A DNA stretch of 64,000 nucleotides from an uncultured Pelagibacteraceae bacterium (GTDB taxonomy: Bacteria; Pseudomonadota; Alphaproteobacteria; Pelagibacterales; Pelagibacteraceae), in the NCBI GenBank assembly GCA_902593905.1, contig CACJKF010000001.1, positions 310,001-374,000 of the forward strand, written 5' to 3'. Position numbers and translations under genes: made by a program. Positions within the stretch are counted from its first letter, which is position 1; every line of letters starts with the position of its first letter. Positions 48,911 to 59,496 of the stretch are shown here, in pieces. The notes under the pieces were generated by a model that was not told the origin of the DNA, searched no databases, and worked only from the letters and a program-made list of their open reading frames with translations.

Positions 48911-50098
48911 ATGAGCATAGTTTCCAATAGTTTAAAACGTATAAAACCGTCGCCTACAATAGCAGTTACCTCAAAAGCAAGGGAAATGAGAGCTGCCGGA
49001 AAGGATGTTATAGGTTTAGGGGCCGGAGAGCCTGATTTTGATACCCCAGACAATATTAAAGAAGCAGCAATAGAAGCGATTAGAAAAGGGGATACAAAAT
49101 ATACTGCAGTGGATGGAACCCCAGCTCTAAAAAAAGCTATCCAAGCAAAATTTTCTAGGGAAAATAATTTATCATACGAGCTTGATCAAATTTCAGTTGG
49201 AACTGGTGGAAAGCAGGTTTTATATAATGCTTTTATGGCAACCATAAACAAAGGTGATGAGGTAATTATTCCAGCCCCTTATTGGGTTTCTTACCCCGAC
49301 ATTGTTTTGTTAGCTGGGGGAAAACCCAAAATTATAAAGTGCGATGAAAAAAATAATTTTAAATTAACACCAGAAAAATTAAAAAAAGTAGTTTCAAAGA
49401 AAACAAAGTGGATAATTATAAACTCGCCATCTAATCCTACAGGCTCTGGTTATACAAAAGATGAGATAATAGCTTTATCGAAAATTTTAATAAAATATAA
49501 AAATTTATATATTTTAAGCGATGATATTTATGAACATATTACTTATGATGGTTTTAAATTTTTTACAATTGCGCAAATTGAAAAATTAAAAAACAGAACT
49601 TTAACCATGAATGGAGTTAGCAAATCTTATTCAATGACTGGTTGGAGAATAGGTTATGCTGCAGGTCCAAAAGAAATAATTAAAGCGATGGCTAAAATTC
49701 AATCCCAATCAACTAGTAATCCTACATCTATAAGTCAAGCAGCTGCAGTCGAGGCTTTAAACGGGACACAAGACTTTATTTCAGAAAGATCAAATTCTTT
49801 TAAAGAAAGAAGAAATTTTGTTGTTGATAGTTTAAATAATATAAAAGGTATAAGCTGTTTAAGTCCTGAAGGAGCTTTTTATGTTTTTCCAAACTGTAAA
49901 AAATTACTAAACAAGAAAACAAAACTAAAAACCGATAAAGATTTTGTAGAAAAACTGTTAGAAAAAGCTGAGGTAGCTGTGGTTCAAGGTTCTGCCTTTG
50001 GTTTAGACGGCTACTTTAGGATATCTTACGCTACTTCAATGGAAAATTTGAAAAAGGCAATGAAAAGAATTAAAAGTTTTTGTGATAGTCTTAATTAG
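48911..50098 (+). CDS. aspC: Class I aminotransferase (aspartate aminotransferase type)
   Basis: PLP enzyme of fold type I that transfers the amino group between aspartate and 2-oxoglutarate. The 395 residues include the N-terminal LGAGEPDFDTPDNIKEAA, NSPSNPTGSGY, and the PLP-lysine GVSKSYSMTGWRIGYAAGP. The subgroup (I-gamma, sometimes with prephenate activity) cannot be resolved by eye. It is divergent from uvrB by 38 bases and overlaps the trxB stop by 8. Confidence 0.92.
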   Translation: MSIVSNSLKRIKPSPTIAVTSKAREMRAAGKDVIGLGAGEPDFDTPDNIKEAAIEAIRKGDTKYTAVDGTPALKKAIQAKFSRENNLSYELDQISVGTGGKQVLYNAFMATINKGDEVIIPAPYWVSYPDIVLLAGGKPKIIKCDEKNNFKLTPEKLKKVVSKKTKWIIINSPSNPTGSGYTKDEIIALSKILIKYKNLYILSDDIYEHITYDGFKFFTIAQIEKLKNRTLTMNGVSKSYSMTGWRIGYAAGPKEIIKAMAKIQSQSTSNPTSISQAAAVEALNGTQDFISERSNSFKERRNFVVDSLNNIKGISCLSPEGAFYVFPNCKKLLNKKTKLKTDKDFVEKLLEKAEVAVVQGSAFGLDGYFRISYATSMENLKKAMKRIKSFCDSLN

Positions 50099-51041
50099 AC
50101 TCGGATAGATATTTTTCAGCTTCAAGTGCTGACATACAACCCATTCCAGCGGCGGTAACAGCTTGTCTAAAAATTTTATCCTTTACATCTCCTGCAGCAA
50201 AAACTCCCGGAATATTCGTTTCAGTAGAGTCAGGTTTTGTTATTAAATACCCTTCTTTGTCCATTTTAAGTTGATCTTTAAATAAAGATGTAGCTGGATC
50301 ATGACCTATAGCAATAAATAAACCGTCAACTTTTAGATCTTTTACTTTATTATCTTTTACATTTTTAATTTTTAATGCATTAACAGTTTTCGGCTCTTTA
50401 GTGCCAATAACATCCTCAACTACTGTATCCCATATAATTTCTATTTTCTTATTAGATTTTAATTTTGCTTGAAGCATTTTTTCTGCCCTAAGTTCGTTTC
50501 TCCTATGTATTAAATAAACCTTTGAAGCAAATTTAGTAAGAAACATTGCTTCTTCAACAGCAGCATTTCCTCCTCCAACAACAGCTACTTCTTTTTCTTT
50601 AAAAAAAAATCCGTCACAAGTAGCGCATGCCGAAACCCCAAATCCTCTAAACTCTTGCTCAGATTTTAGATTTAGCCATCTTGCTTGTGCTCCTGTTGAA
50701 ATTATAAAACTATCTGCAGTGTAAACCTGACCACTATCACCTGTTGCTGTAAAAGGTTTTTTTGTTAAGTCTACTTTGCTAATATGATCTTGTATCATCT
50801 CTGTTCCCACGGCTTCTGCTTGGCCTTTCATTTCGTCCATAAGCCATGGTCCTTGAATCACTTTTGAGTATCCAGGGTAATTTTCAACATCTGTAGTTGT
50901 AGTTAGTTGTCCTCCAGGTTGAGAACCATGAACAAGTATTGGTTTAAGCATAGCTCTAGCCGCATAAATAGCCGCTGTATAGCCAGCAGGACCGGATCCA
51001 AGAATTAACACTTTTGTATGTTTTGTTGATTTATTATTCAT
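50091..51041 (-). CDS. trxB: Thioredoxin reductase
   Basis: NADPH-dependent flavoprotein that reduces thioredoxin. The FAD loop is VLILGSGPAGYTAAIYAARA, the redox-active pair is in SACATCDGFFFKEK (CATC), the NADPH loop is VVGGGNAAVEEA, and the C-terminal GVFAAGDVKDKIFRQAVTAAGMG closes it. I start at ATG 51041 (MNNKSTKHTKV, 316 residues); the longer frame to 51083 would run into the divergent ELM1 gene and adds fourteen hydrophobic residues with no family support. Confidence 0.96.
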   Translation of the reverse strand: MNNKSTKHTKVLILGSGPAGYTAAIYAARAMLKPILVHGSQPGGQLTTTTDVENYPGYSKVIQGPWLMDEMKGQAEAVGTEMIQDHISKVDLTKKPFTATGDSGQVYTADSFIISTGAQARWLNLKSEQEFRGFGVSACATCDGFFFKEKEVAVVGGGNAAVEEAMFLTKFASKVYLIHRRNELRAEKMLQAKLKSNKKIEIIWDTVVEDVIGTKEPKTVNALKIKNVKDNKVKDLKVDGLFIAIGHDPATSLFKDQLKMDKEGYLITKPDSTETNIPGVFAAGDVKDKIFRQAVTAAGMGCMSALEAEKYLSESN

Positions 51042-51064
51042 TCTGTCAAGGTATATAGTAACTA

Positions 51065-52018
51065 ATGTTAGAATTAAAAGCACTTCTTTTAACGCAAGGT
51101 ATGCACGGCATGGTTAGTCAAGTAGAGGGATTAGCTAAAGCTTTGGGTCTAAGTTATAAACACCAGAAAATTGAATTAAAATCTTTTTGGAATTTTATTC
51201 CGCCAAAAATCAGCCCAATATCAGAGAAATTGGTAAAAAATAAGTTCGTATGTGATTGTAAAGTTATTATATCTTGTGGAAGAAAAAGCGTGATACCGTC
51301 AATAGCTTTAAAAAAAAGATTGGGCAATCAAATTTTCAATATTCATATTCAAGATCCTAAAGTTTCTTTTGAACACTTTGATCTTATAATAAGTCCAGAG
51401 CACGACAATTTAAAAGGAGAAAATATTATAAATACAACAGGAGCTATTCATTATCTAAATAAAAAAGAAATTAACGATAACTCAAAATATCTTGGAATTG
51501 AGAAAGATAAGAGAAGAGAACTAGTTGCATTTATAATCGGAGGTCCGAATAAATATTATAAATATTCAGAAAAACAAATTCATGAACTTTTTAACAAAGT
51601 TAAGACTTTATTTACTCCAGATAAATTTAAAATTATTGTAGTTCCATCTTATAGAACTCCTGAAAATATTTTAAAAATAGCATTTAACACCTTTAGTATT
51701 AATCATCATGTAGTAAAAAGTATTGATAAAAAAGCTTATCTTTCTGCATTAGCGACTTCAAATTATATAATTGTAACATGCGACTCCACGTCAATGATTT
51801 CAGAAGCTGCAATGACTGGAAAACCTGTTTATATTGCTATGATGAAGTCTTTTAAGCCAACTGGAAGATTTAAAAAATTTTATTCACAATTGAAAGATTT
51901 AGGTATAACAAGAGAGTTGGAAGATAGAGTTGAAAGTTGGAGTTACAATAGTTTAAACGAAGTAAATAGAATTGCTCCAATAGTAAAAGCAAAAATGAAA
52001 AAAAATGGAATTATTTAA
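51065..52018 (+). CDS. ELM1/DUF1022-family protein (GT-B-like fold)
   Basis: The 317-residue protein begins LLLTQGMHGMVSQVEGLAKALGL and has ISCGRKSVIPSIAL, IHIQDPKVSFEHFDLIISPEHD and NIINTTGAIH, all matching the family named after plant mitochondrial-fission factor ELM1. The C-terminal half, with TCDSTSMISEAAMTGKPVYI, has the look of a GT-B sugar-nucleotide fold. No transmembrane helix is seen. Its function in bacteria is not established to my knowledge. The next gene overlaps its end by 14 bases, so the two products probably act together. Confidence 0.78.
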   Translation: MLELKALLLTQGMHGMVSQVEGLAKALGLSYKHQKIELKSFWNFIPPKISPISEKLVKNKFVCDCKVIISCGRKSVIPSIALKKRLGNQIFNIHIQDPKVSFEHFDLIISPEHDNLKGENIINTTGAIHYLNKKEINDNSKYLGIEKDKRRELVAFIIGGPNKYYKYSEKQIHELFNKVKTLFTPDKFKIIVVPSYRTPENILKIAFNTFSINHHVVKSIDKKAYLSALATSNYIIVTCDSTSMISEAAMTGKPVYIAMMKSFKPTGRFKKFYSQLKDLGITRELEDRVESWSYNSLNEVNRIAPIVKAKMKKNGII

Positions 52019-52670
52019 ATCTTTAGAGAGTAGAACAAAATTATATACTGACCCTTTCAAACATTTTGAAATCAATAAACCGTTAACACAAAATGCAATT
52101 GACGAAATATGTAATGCAGAAATAGCTGATCCTAGAAAACAAAATTTAAATTATGACGGCACTAGAGCTCTTGATGGAGGAGAAGGGGGCTTCAGACCTG
52201 GAATTAAAGATGGTGGCAAAGCAAAAAAACTCAGATGTTATGTTACTAAAGAAAACTCCACACAATTTCCAAATTTAACAAAATTTATTGAAGAATTAAG
52301 ATCACCTGAAGTTTATAAAAAAATTGGATCATTAATTGGAAAGGATTTAAGTAATTCTTTTGTAAGACTAGAGGTAATTTGTGATCGAGAAGGATTTTGG
52401 CTTAAACCTCATTGTGATATTGAAGAAAAATTAATGTCTTCAATAGTTTTTGTAAATTTACACAATGAATCGGAAAATCTAGGAACTGATTTTTATGATG
52501 CAAAATTAAATAAAGTTAAAACAGTCCCTTATAAACATAATTATGGATATTTCTTTACAAGTGGACCAAACACTTGGCATGGAATGGAAAAAAAAGAGAT
52601 TAGAAAAGAAAGAAGATGCATCCAAATAAACTACGTTACTTTCAAGACTGACTGGAAAGTAAACAGCTAG
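52005..52670 (+). CDS. Putative 2-oxoglutarate/Fe(II) oxygenase
   Basis: Cytosolic 221-residue protein with the pattern of the 2OG-Fe(II) double-stranded beta-helix enzymes: metal ligands His136-x-Asp138 ([10 protein letters not shown]), a distal His192 (NTWHGMEKK) and Arg203 or Arg204 suited to bind 2-oxoglutarate. MSSIVFVNL and NLGTDFYD are core strands. The substrate is unknown; protein, sugar or lipid hydroxylation are all possible. It is translationally coupled to the ELM1 gene and interlocks by CTAG with the carB stop. Confidence 0.7.
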   Translation: MELFKSLESRTKLYTDPFKHFEINKPLTQNAIDEICNAEIADPRKQNLNYDGTRALDGGEGGFRPGIKDGGKAKKLRCYVTKENSTQFPNLTKFIEELRSPEVYKKIGSLIGKDLSNSFVRLEVICDREGFWLKPHCDIEEKLMSSIVFVNLHNESENLGTDFYDAKLNKVKTVPYKHNYGYFFTSGPNTWHGMEKKEIRKERRCIQINYVTFKTDWKVNS

Positions 52671-55600
52671 ATATCTTGCAAAGAAGTTACATTAATATCT
52701 TTCAATTTCAGAGATTTTATACCTTCCAAACAAACTTTAGCCGTGGACATATTAGTGCAGTAAGGAACCTTGTTAGCTAAAGTAGCTCTTCTTAACGCCA
52801 CAGCATCACTCAACTGCGCTTCACTGTTTCCTCCTCCAGTGTTTATAACCAAAGCTATTTTTTTAGCATTTAAAACATCTACAATATGTGGGGAACCCTG
52901 ATTAACTTTGTTTATTTTTTTACATTTAATTCCATGCTGTTTTATATAATCAGCGGTACCTCTAGTTCCACAAAGTTTAAAATCTAACTTAACTAATTGT
53001 TTTGCTAATTGTACACCTTCTTTTTTATGACTATTTTTCAAAGAGATAAAAGCTAAACCTTTTTTAGGAAGGGAGTTTGAGGCCGCAATTTGACTTTTAG
53101 CAAAAGCCATACCAAAATTTTTATCAAAACCCATAACTTCACCTGTTGATTTCATTTCTGGCCCAAGTAAAAGATCGCTGTTCGGAAATTTGTTGAATGG
53201 AAAGACAGCCTCTTTTACTGCAAACATATCTTTTGTTTTACTTTTTAAATTGAACTTTGATAATTTTTCTCCTGCCATTACTCTTGAGGCTATCTTAGCA
53301 AGAGGTAAATTTTTCGCCTTTGAGACAAATGGTACAGTCCTACTAGCTCTTGGATTGACCTCTATTACATAAATCTCATCTTTTTTAATTGCATATTGAA
53401 CATTCATGAAACCTTTTACTTTAAGAGCTAACGCCAATTTTCTTGTTTGATTTTCAATTTCTTTAATTAAATAAGGTTTAATTGATACAGGAGGCAGACT
53501 ACATGCCGAGTCACCAGAATGTATTCCAGCTTCTTCAATGTGCTGCATTATGCCGGCTACAAAAACATTTTTACCATCTGATATTGCATCAACATCAACT
53601 TCCATTGCATTATCAATAAACTTATCAATTAAGATTGGATTTTTTTCGGCAACTTTAAATGCTTCTTTTACAAAGTTTTTAAGTTGACTTTTTTCATGAA
53701 CAATCTCCATTGCTCTTCCACCTAATACGTAAGATGGTCTTACCATCAAAGGCAAACCAATCTTATCTGCAATTTCAATCGCTTGAGAAAAAGTCCTAGC
53801 TATACCACTCTCAGCCTGATTTAAATTAAGTTTATTTAAAAGATTTCTAAATCTATTTCTATCTTCTGCAAGATCGATTGAAGAATATTGAGTTCCTAAA
53901 ATTGGAAGCTTGTTTTCGTGTAAAAATTTTGCAAGTTTAATTGGAGTTTGCCCTCCAAATTGAGTAATAACACCTTTTACATTACCTTTTGATTTTTCTC
54001 TTTTAATTATATTGTAAACATATTCATCTACTAAAGGTTCAAAATATAATCTATCACTTGTATCATAATCTGTTGAAACGGTTTCTGGGTTACAATTCAC
54101 CATTATAGTTTCATATTTAGCTTCCTTTAGAGCAAAACTAGCTTGGCAACAACAATAATCAAACTCTATACCCTGACCAATCCTATTAGGGCCCCCACCC
54201 AGAATTATAATTTTATCTCTGTTAGAGGGATCAGCCTCACATTCTGAATTAGAGGAGAAATTTCTTTGATAAGTAGAATACATGTATGGCGTGAAAGATT
54301 TAAATTCTGCAGCACAAGTATCGACTTTTTTATAAACTGGTATAACCTTTAAAGCAGTTCTTTTCTTTCTAATTAAAGACTCTGAAGTACTCGTTAGTTC
54401 AGATAATTTTTTGTCAGAGAACCCTATCGACTTTATATAGTTAAACTCATTGAAAGTTTTAGGAAGACCTTTTTTCTTTATTCTAATTTCACTCTCTATG
54501 ATTTCTTTTATTTGATTTAAAAACCAAGGATCAATTTTCGAAAGCCTATTTATATCTTTTAAATTTATTTTTTTTCTTATAGCCTCTCCAACAAGTAAAA
54601 TCTTATTTGGAATATTTTCTTTAAGTTTTTTTCTAATTTGTTTCGTATTTAAATTAAATATTTGGTCTAATCCTGAGAAACCTGTTTCTAGAGATACCAA
54701 AGCTTTTTGAAGAGACTCTTTAAAATTTCTACCAATAGCCATTGCCTCTCCCACAGATTTCATTGATGTACCTAAAACTGCAGCTGAAGAGGGAAATTTT
54801 TCAAAAGTAAATCTTGGGATTTTAGTGACTACGTAGTCTATTGTGGGTTCAAAAGATGCGGGTGTAACTTTCGTAATTTCATTTTTTAATTCATCTAATG
54901 TGTAACCAACAGCTAACTTTGCTGCAACTTTTGCTATTGGAAAACCTGTGGCTTTTGAAGCTAGCGCTGATGATCTTGAAACCCTAGGGTTCATCTCAAT
55001 GATTACCATTCTTCCATTTTTCGGATTTATTGCAAATTGAACATTTGAACCCCCGGTTTCTACGCCAATTTTTCTTAAGCAAGCTATAGAGGCGTTCCTC
55101 ATTACCTGATACTCTTTGTCGGTTAAAGTAAGTGCTGGAGCGATAGTCACCGAGTCCCCAGTGTGAATTCCCATCGGATCTAAATTTTCTATTGAACAAA
55201 TTATAATGCAATTGTCATTTTTATCTCTGACAACTTCCATCTCAAATTCTTTCCAACCCTCTAAACACTCTTCAACTAAGACTTGATTGACAGGTGACTC
55301 GTGAAGTCCATTTTTTATTATCTTATAAAAATCTTTTTTATTTTTTGCGATACCACCTCCCAAACCCCCAAGAGTAAAAGCTGGTCTTATAATAGCTGGT
55401 AATCCGATCTGCTTTAATACTTTTGAAGATATATTAAAATTATTTACAATTTTTGATTTGGGAAGATCTAAACCAATCTCTATCATATTTTTTCTAAACT
55501 TTTTTCTATCTTCAGCATTGGATATAGCTTTAGAGTTTGCACCTATGAGTTCAATTTTGTATTTTTTTAAAATTCCCTTTTTTTCTGCCTCCATTGCTAA

Positions 55601-55891
55601 ATTTAAAGCAGTTTGACCACCCATAGTTGGCAAAATCGCATCAGGTTTTTCTTTGATAAGAATTTTTTCAAGAACTTCTATTGTTATAGGTTCAATATAA
55701 GTTTTATCAGCAACATTTGGATCTGTCATAATCGTTGCAGGGTTTGAATTAATGAGAATTACTTTGAACCCTTCATCTTTTAAAGCTTTACAAGCCTGAG
55801 TGCCTGAATAATCAAACTCGCAAGCTTGCCCAATAATTATTGGCCCTGCACCTACAACTAAAATTTTTTTAATATCTTTTCTTTTTGGCAT
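52667..55891 (-). CDS. carB: Carbamoyl-phosphate synthase large subunit
   Basis: Makes carbamoyl phosphate for pyrimidines and arginine from glutamine-derived ammonia, bicarbonate and two ATP. The 1074-residue protein has two ATP-grasp halves, with [12 protein letters not shown] and [10 protein letters not shown] each marking a half, GLGGGIAKN and the ATP-binding [18 protein letters not shown] / [18 protein letters not shown] pairs. The C-terminal allosteric domain includes [11 protein letters not shown]. It starts inside the carA end, with a 23-base overlap. Confidence 0.98.
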   Translation of the reverse strand: MPKRKDIKKILVVGAGPIIIGQACEFDYSGTQACKALKDEGFKVILINSNPATIMTDPNVADKTYIEPITIEVLEKILIKEKPDAILPTMGGQTALNLAMEAEKKGILKKYKIELIGANSKAISNAEDRKKFRKNMIEIGLDLPKSKIVNNFNISSKVLKQIGLPAIIRPAFTLGGLGGGIAKNKKDFYKIIKNGLHESPVNQVLVEECLEGWKEFEMEVVRDKNDNCIIICSIENLDPMGIHTGDSVTIAPALTLTDKEYQVMRNASIACLRKIGVETGGSNVQFAINPKNGRMVIIEMNPRVSRSSALASKATGFPIAKVAAKLAVGYTLDELKNEITKVTPASFEPTIDYVVTKIPRFTFEKFPSSAAVLGTSMKSVGEAMAIGRNFKESLQKALVSLETGFSGLDQIFNLNTKQIRKKLKENIPNKILLVGEAIRKKINLKDINRLSKIDPWFLNQIKEIIESEIRIKKKGLPKTFNEFNYIKSIGFSDKKLSELTSTSESLIRKKRTALKVIPVYKKVDTCAAEFKSFTPYMYSTYQRNFSSNSECEADPSNRDKIIILGGGPNRIGQGIEFDYCCCQASFALKEAKYETIMVNCNPETVSTDYDTSDRLYFEPLVDEYVYNIIKREKSKGNVKGVITQFGGQTPIKLAKFLHENKLPILGTQYSSIDLAEDRNRFRNLLNKLNLNQAESGIARTFSQAIEIADKIGLPLMVRPSYVLGGRAMEIVHEKSQLKNFVKEAFKVAEKNPILIDKFIDNAMEVDVDAISDGKNVFVAGIMQHIEEAGIHSGDSACSLPPVSIKPYLIKEIENQTRKLALALKVKGFMNVQYAIKKDEIYVIEVNPRASRTVPFVSKAKNLPLAKIASRVMAGEKLSKFNLKSKTKDMFAVKEAVFPFNKFPNSDLLLGPEMKSTGEVMGFDKNFGMAFAKSQIAASNSLPKKGLAFISLKNSHKKEGVQLAKQLVKLDFKLCGTRGTADYIKQHGIKCKKINKVNQGSPHIVDVLNAKKIALVINTGGGNSEAQLSDAVALRRATLANKVPYCTNMSTAKVCLEGIKSLKLKDINVTSLQDI

Positions 55892-57071
55892 TTTTTTTCA
55901 TACTCTTCACAAATTTATCAAATAAATAAACGCTATCCTGAGGACCAGGGTTGGACTCCGGATGATATTGAACTGAGAAAACAGGTTTATTTTTCAACTC
56001 GATACCCTCAATGCTGTTGTCAAATAAAGACTGGTGAGTAACTCTTATATTTTTAGGCATACCTTTTTTTACTACTTCAAATCCGTGATTCTGACTTGTG
56101 ATTTCAACATTACCCTCAATTAAATTTTTAACAGGATGGTTAGCTCCTCTATGCCCTAATTTCATTTTTTCTGTCTTAGCACCAAGTGCCAAAGCTAAGA
56201 TTTGATGGCCCAAACAGATTCCAAATAATGGTAACTTTTTTTTGATTAATTTTTGAATTATCGGTATTGCATATTTCCCTGTCGCTGCGGGATCTCCGGG
56301 TCCATTTGATAAAAATATTCCATTAGGTTTGAGTTTTAGAATATCTTCTGCACCTGTTTTGCATGGCACGATTGTAACTTTACAATTAAAATCTGAAAAA
56401 TATCTTAAAATATTTTTCTTTATTCCATAATCTATAGCTACCACATGTAATGTTTTCTTTTTATTTTTTAAAAATCCATTTTCCTTTTTCCACGTTTTAT
56501 AATCTCTCCATAAATAATTTTTTTTAGTAGTCACCGTTTTTGCTAAATCTAAATTTTTAAGGCCACTCCATTTATTAGTGATTTTAATTAATTTTCTTAT
56601 ATTTAATTTATTTTTGTTGTAAAAAGATATCGTCCCCTTAGGAGCACCTTTATCTCGAATTATATTTGTTAAATTTCTAGTATCAATTCCAGTGATACCT
56701 ACAATTTTATTTTTTTTTAACCATTGATCTAAATGTTTTAAAGATCTGTAATTTGATGGATGTGTTATCTCCGTATTTATTATTACACCTTTAGTCCAAA
56801 TTTTGTCAGACTCGTGATCTTCTTTATTAGTTCCAACATTTCCAACGTGCGGAAAGGTAAAATTTATAATCTGATCAGCATATGAAGGGTCGGATATAAT
56901 TTCTTGGTAACCAGTAATAGAAGTATTAAAACATACCTCACCAGTTGCAGTGCCTTTGTAACCTAAACCAACGCCTTTAAAAAACTTGCCGTTTTGAAGA
57001 ACTAGAATAGCTGTGGAATCGATCTTTTTAAGATTTTTAATAGAGTTTATATTTTGACCAATCTTCTTCAA
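55869..57071 (-). CDS. carA: Carbamoyl-phosphate synthase small (glutaminase) subunit
   Basis: Hydrolyses glutamine and channels ammonia to CarB. The N-terminal domain has [18 protein letters not shown] and [15 protein letters not shown]; the class I amidotransferase triad is in [15 protein letters not shown] (Cys) and [11 protein letters not shown] (His, Glu). The frame is open up to 57263, but those extra residues are hydrophobic and unlike CarA. A TTG at 57071 gives a 400-residue product beginning [10 protein letters not shown]. The exact start remains uncertain because no ATG is near. Confidence 0.93.
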   Translation of the reverse strand: MKKIGQNINSIKNLKKIDSTAILVLQNGKFFKGVGLGYKGTATGEVCFNTSITGYQEIISDPSYADQIINFTFPHVGNVGTNKEDHESDKIWTKGVIINTEITHPSNYRSLKHLDQWLKKNKIVGITGIDTRNLTNIIRDKGAPKGTISFYNKNKLNIRKLIKITNKWSGLKNLDLAKTVTTKKNYLWRDYKTWKKENGFLKNKKKTLHVVAIDYGIKKNILRYFSDFNCKVTIVPCKTGAEDILKLKPNGIFLSNGPGDPAATGKYAIPIIQKLIKKKLPLFGICLGHQILALALGAKTEKMKLGHRGANHPVKNLIEGNVEITSQNHGFEVVKKGMPKNIRVTHQSLFDNSIEGIELKNKPVFSVQYHPESNPGPQDSVYLFDKFVKSMKKNAKKKRY

Positions 57072-57198
57072 ATACAACTCATAAGTTAAAGTAAAAAACT
57101 TATAAACATGATTTTGCGCAACATATGAAATAGATTTAAAATCGTCAAGAAAGTTCTTTTTATTTTGTATAAGAATTGTGATTAAAATAAATTCCCAT

Positions 57199-57654
57199 AT
57201 GTCTCTAAAAAAACAAATTGAAGATAAGCTAAATAGCGCTTTAAAAGCTAAAGATAAAAACACTTACCCCACTCTTAGACTCATTGTCTCAGCTATTAAA
57301 GATGCAGAAATAGCGGGACGGTCAAAAGGAAATAAAGAGTTAAAAGATAGCGATATAGTTTCATTACTAAAAAAAATGATAAAACAAAGAAACGAGTCAT
57401 GCCAAGTTTATAAAAAAGCTGGTCGAAATGAACTTTTAGAAAATGAAACAAAAGAAATTGAAGTAATAAACAATTTTTTACCAAAACAGTTGAGTGAGGA
57501 AGAAACTAAAAAAATTTGTGAGGAAACAATAAAATCTTTAGGAGCTTCTTCAATGAAAGATATGGGAAAAATTATGGGTACATTAAAATCTAAACATTCA
57601 GATAGCTTAGATTTTTCAAAAGTGAGTATAATTTTAAAAGGACTTTTAAAATAA
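57199..57654 (+). CDS. yqeY: GatB/YqeY domain protein
   Basis: Helical protein of 151 residues. It begins SLKKQIEDKLNSALKAKDKNTYPTLRLIVSAIKDAEI, contains LKKMIKQRNESCQVYKKAGR and ends MGKIMGTLKSKHSDSLDFSKVS, all diagnostic of the YqeY domain also found at the end of GatB. It may assist tRNA-dependent amidation, but the role is unproven. I prefer ATG 57199; GTG 57178 would add seven residues. It leads yqeY-dnaG-rpoD with a 2-base gap, and 127 bases separate it from carA. Confidence 0.9.
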   Translation: MSLKKQIEDKLNSALKAKDKNTYPTLRLIVSAIKDAEIAGRSKGNKELKDSDIVSLLKKMIKQRNESCQVYKKAGRNELLENETKEIEVINNFLPKQLSEEETKKICEETIKSLGASSMKDMGKIMGTLKSKHSDSLDFSKVSIILKGLLK

Positions 57655-57656
57655 AA

Positions 57657-59444
57657 ATGAAATATCCAAAAGAATATCTTAATGAAATAAAATTGAGACT
57701 AAAAGTTTCTCAAGTTGTGGGAAAAACTGTTCAATTAAAAAAAAGAGGAAAAGAATTTGTTGGTTTATCACCATTCAAAAATGAAAAAACTCCATCATTC
57801 ACTGTAAACGATGAAAAAGAATTTTACCATTGCTTTAGCACTGGTGAACACGGGAACATATTTGATTTTTTAATGAAGACAAAATCAATAGGTTTTGGAG
57901 AAGCTGTTAAAACTTTAGCCTCAGAAGCTGGTATGCAACCTTATAGATTTTCAAATTTTGATCAGAAAAAAGATTTAAGATTTCAAACCTATAAAAAAAT
58001 TTTAAACGATTATTCAAATTATTTCAGTCAGAAACTATTTGATGAAACTAACAAAGAGGCATTAGATTATCTTTATAATAGAGGGCTTAATAGAAACATT
58101 ATAGAGGAATTTAATTTAGGATATGTACCATGGAAAAATAGTTTTTATGAAGATTTATTAAAAAAATATTCAGAGGAAGAAATAAATACGACAGGTCTTT
58201 ACTTTAAGAATGATAAAACTGGAAAATTTGTAGATAGGTTTAATTCAAGAATCATTTTTCCTGTAAACAACATTACTGGCGATACAATCGCTTTCGGTGG
58301 ACGAATTATTAGAGATAGTAAACTTGCTAAGTATATAAACTCTCCAGAAACAGAATTTTACAAAAAAGGAAATGTGATTTTTAATTTAGATAAAGCGAAA
58401 GACAAAAGATCTGAAACTGATGATGTATTAATTGTTGAAGGATATATGGATGTTGTAAGCGTTTACGCTTCTGGATTAAAAAATGTTATTGCTAACTCAG
58501 GTACTGCTCTTACAGAAAGACAAATTAATTTGATTTGGAAATTTTTTTCAAACCCAATCATTTGTTTAGATGGTGATGAAAGTGGTCAAAAAGCTGCTGA
58601 AAGAATTGCTGAAAGATTATTTCCGTTAATAAACGAGAATAACAAAATTTATTTTTCTATAATGCCTGATGGTCAAGACCCAGATGATTATATCAAAAAT
58701 AATGGAAAAGAAGGTTTGATAAAATTACTTAAACAAAAAGAAATAATTCAATCTTTTATTTGGAATTATCAATTGAATAAAATCGATAGAAATAATCCAT
58801 ATGAAGTTTCAAAGTTCGAAAAAGAAATAAAAAAATTATCCTACTCTATTCAGGATGAAACTTTGAAAAAGTACGTGATTGAAGATTTTCTAGAAAAAAT
58901 TAAGAAATTAACTCCTATTCAAAATTCAAAACTTAATTATAAATATTATAATTTTAAAAAAAAAAAAGATTATAAAATTTTAGAGGAAACCAAAATTTTA
59001 CATCACAAACGTAAAAATTTCTCTAAAATAGAAATTATCGAATTTTCTATTTTGTTCGTAATTTTGAACTACTTTGATATAGCTTTAAAAAAAATTGAAG
59101 AATTATCAAAAATAAATTTTATTAATGACAAAAATGAGAATTTAAAAAATGAAATAATTAGTAATCTAATCGAGGAAAATAATATAGAGTCTTTAGGTTC
59201 TGAAATTTACTCAAAAAACGATAAAGTTATAAGTGAGATTAATGAGAATTCTAACATCCAACTAATTACTAAAAATAAAAGTGAAAAAGAAATTTCGGAC
59301 TTACTTGACGAATTAATTCAGGATTACAAAGATCAAAGAAATCTTAAAAAAATAGAATCTCTAGAACAAAAATTAATCAACAACTTAGATGAAAACTCAT
59401 ATTCAGAACTTATCAAGCTTAAAAGCCAAATAAATAGGGAATAA
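57657..59444 (+). CDS. dnaG: DNA primase with a degenerate zinc-binding domain
   Basis: Synthesises RNA primers for replication. The toprim core is intact: VEGYMDVVSVYASGLKNVIANSGTALT, ICLDGDESGQKAAER and MPDGQDPDDYI carry the metal-binding acids. The N-terminal CHC2 module is present in sequence (SPFKNEKTPSFTVNDEKEFYHCFSTGEHG) but three of four zinc ligands are replaced: Ser38, Lys41 and Thr62, with only Cys59 kept. The C-terminal DnaB-interaction region (from about 430) is highly diverged. The 595 residues are typical. Confidence 0.96.
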   Translation: MKYPKEYLNEIKLRLKVSQVVGKTVQLKKRGKEFVGLSPFKNEKTPSFTVNDEKEFYHCFSTGEHGNIFDFLMKTKSIGFGEAVKTLASEAGMQPYRFSNFDQKKDLRFQTYKKILNDYSNYFSQKLFDETNKEALDYLYNRGLNRNIIEEFNLGYVPWKNSFYEDLLKKYSEEEINTTGLYFKNDKTGKFVDRFNSRIIFPVNNITGDTIAFGGRIIRDSKLAKYINSPETEFYKKGNVIFNLDKAKDKRSETDDVLIVEGYMDVVSVYASGLKNVIANSGTALTERQINLIWKFFSNPIICLDGDESGQKAAERIAERLFPLINENNKIYFSIMPDGQDPDDYIKNNGKEGLIKLLKQKEIIQSFIWNYQLNKIDRNNPYEVSKFEKEIKKLSYSIQDETLKKYVIEDFLEKIKKLTPIQNSKLNYKYYNFKKKKDYKILEETKILHHKRKNFSKIEIIEFSILFVILNYFDIALKKIEELSKINFINDKNENLKNEIISNLIEENNIESLGSEIYSKNDKVISEINENSNIQLITKNKSEKEISDLLDELIQDYKDQRNLKKIESLEQKLINNLDENSYSELIKLKSQINRE

Positions 59445-59496
59445 AAAAGTATAGATTTTTTTGACTTAGTCATTATATATAACTCTCATTTCTTTT

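Noticed and set aside
57072..57263. N-terminal extension of carA by 64 residues
   Set aside because: The residues are hydrophobic and unlike CarA, and the region also carries the yqeY start. The conserved domain begins just after the TTG at 57071.
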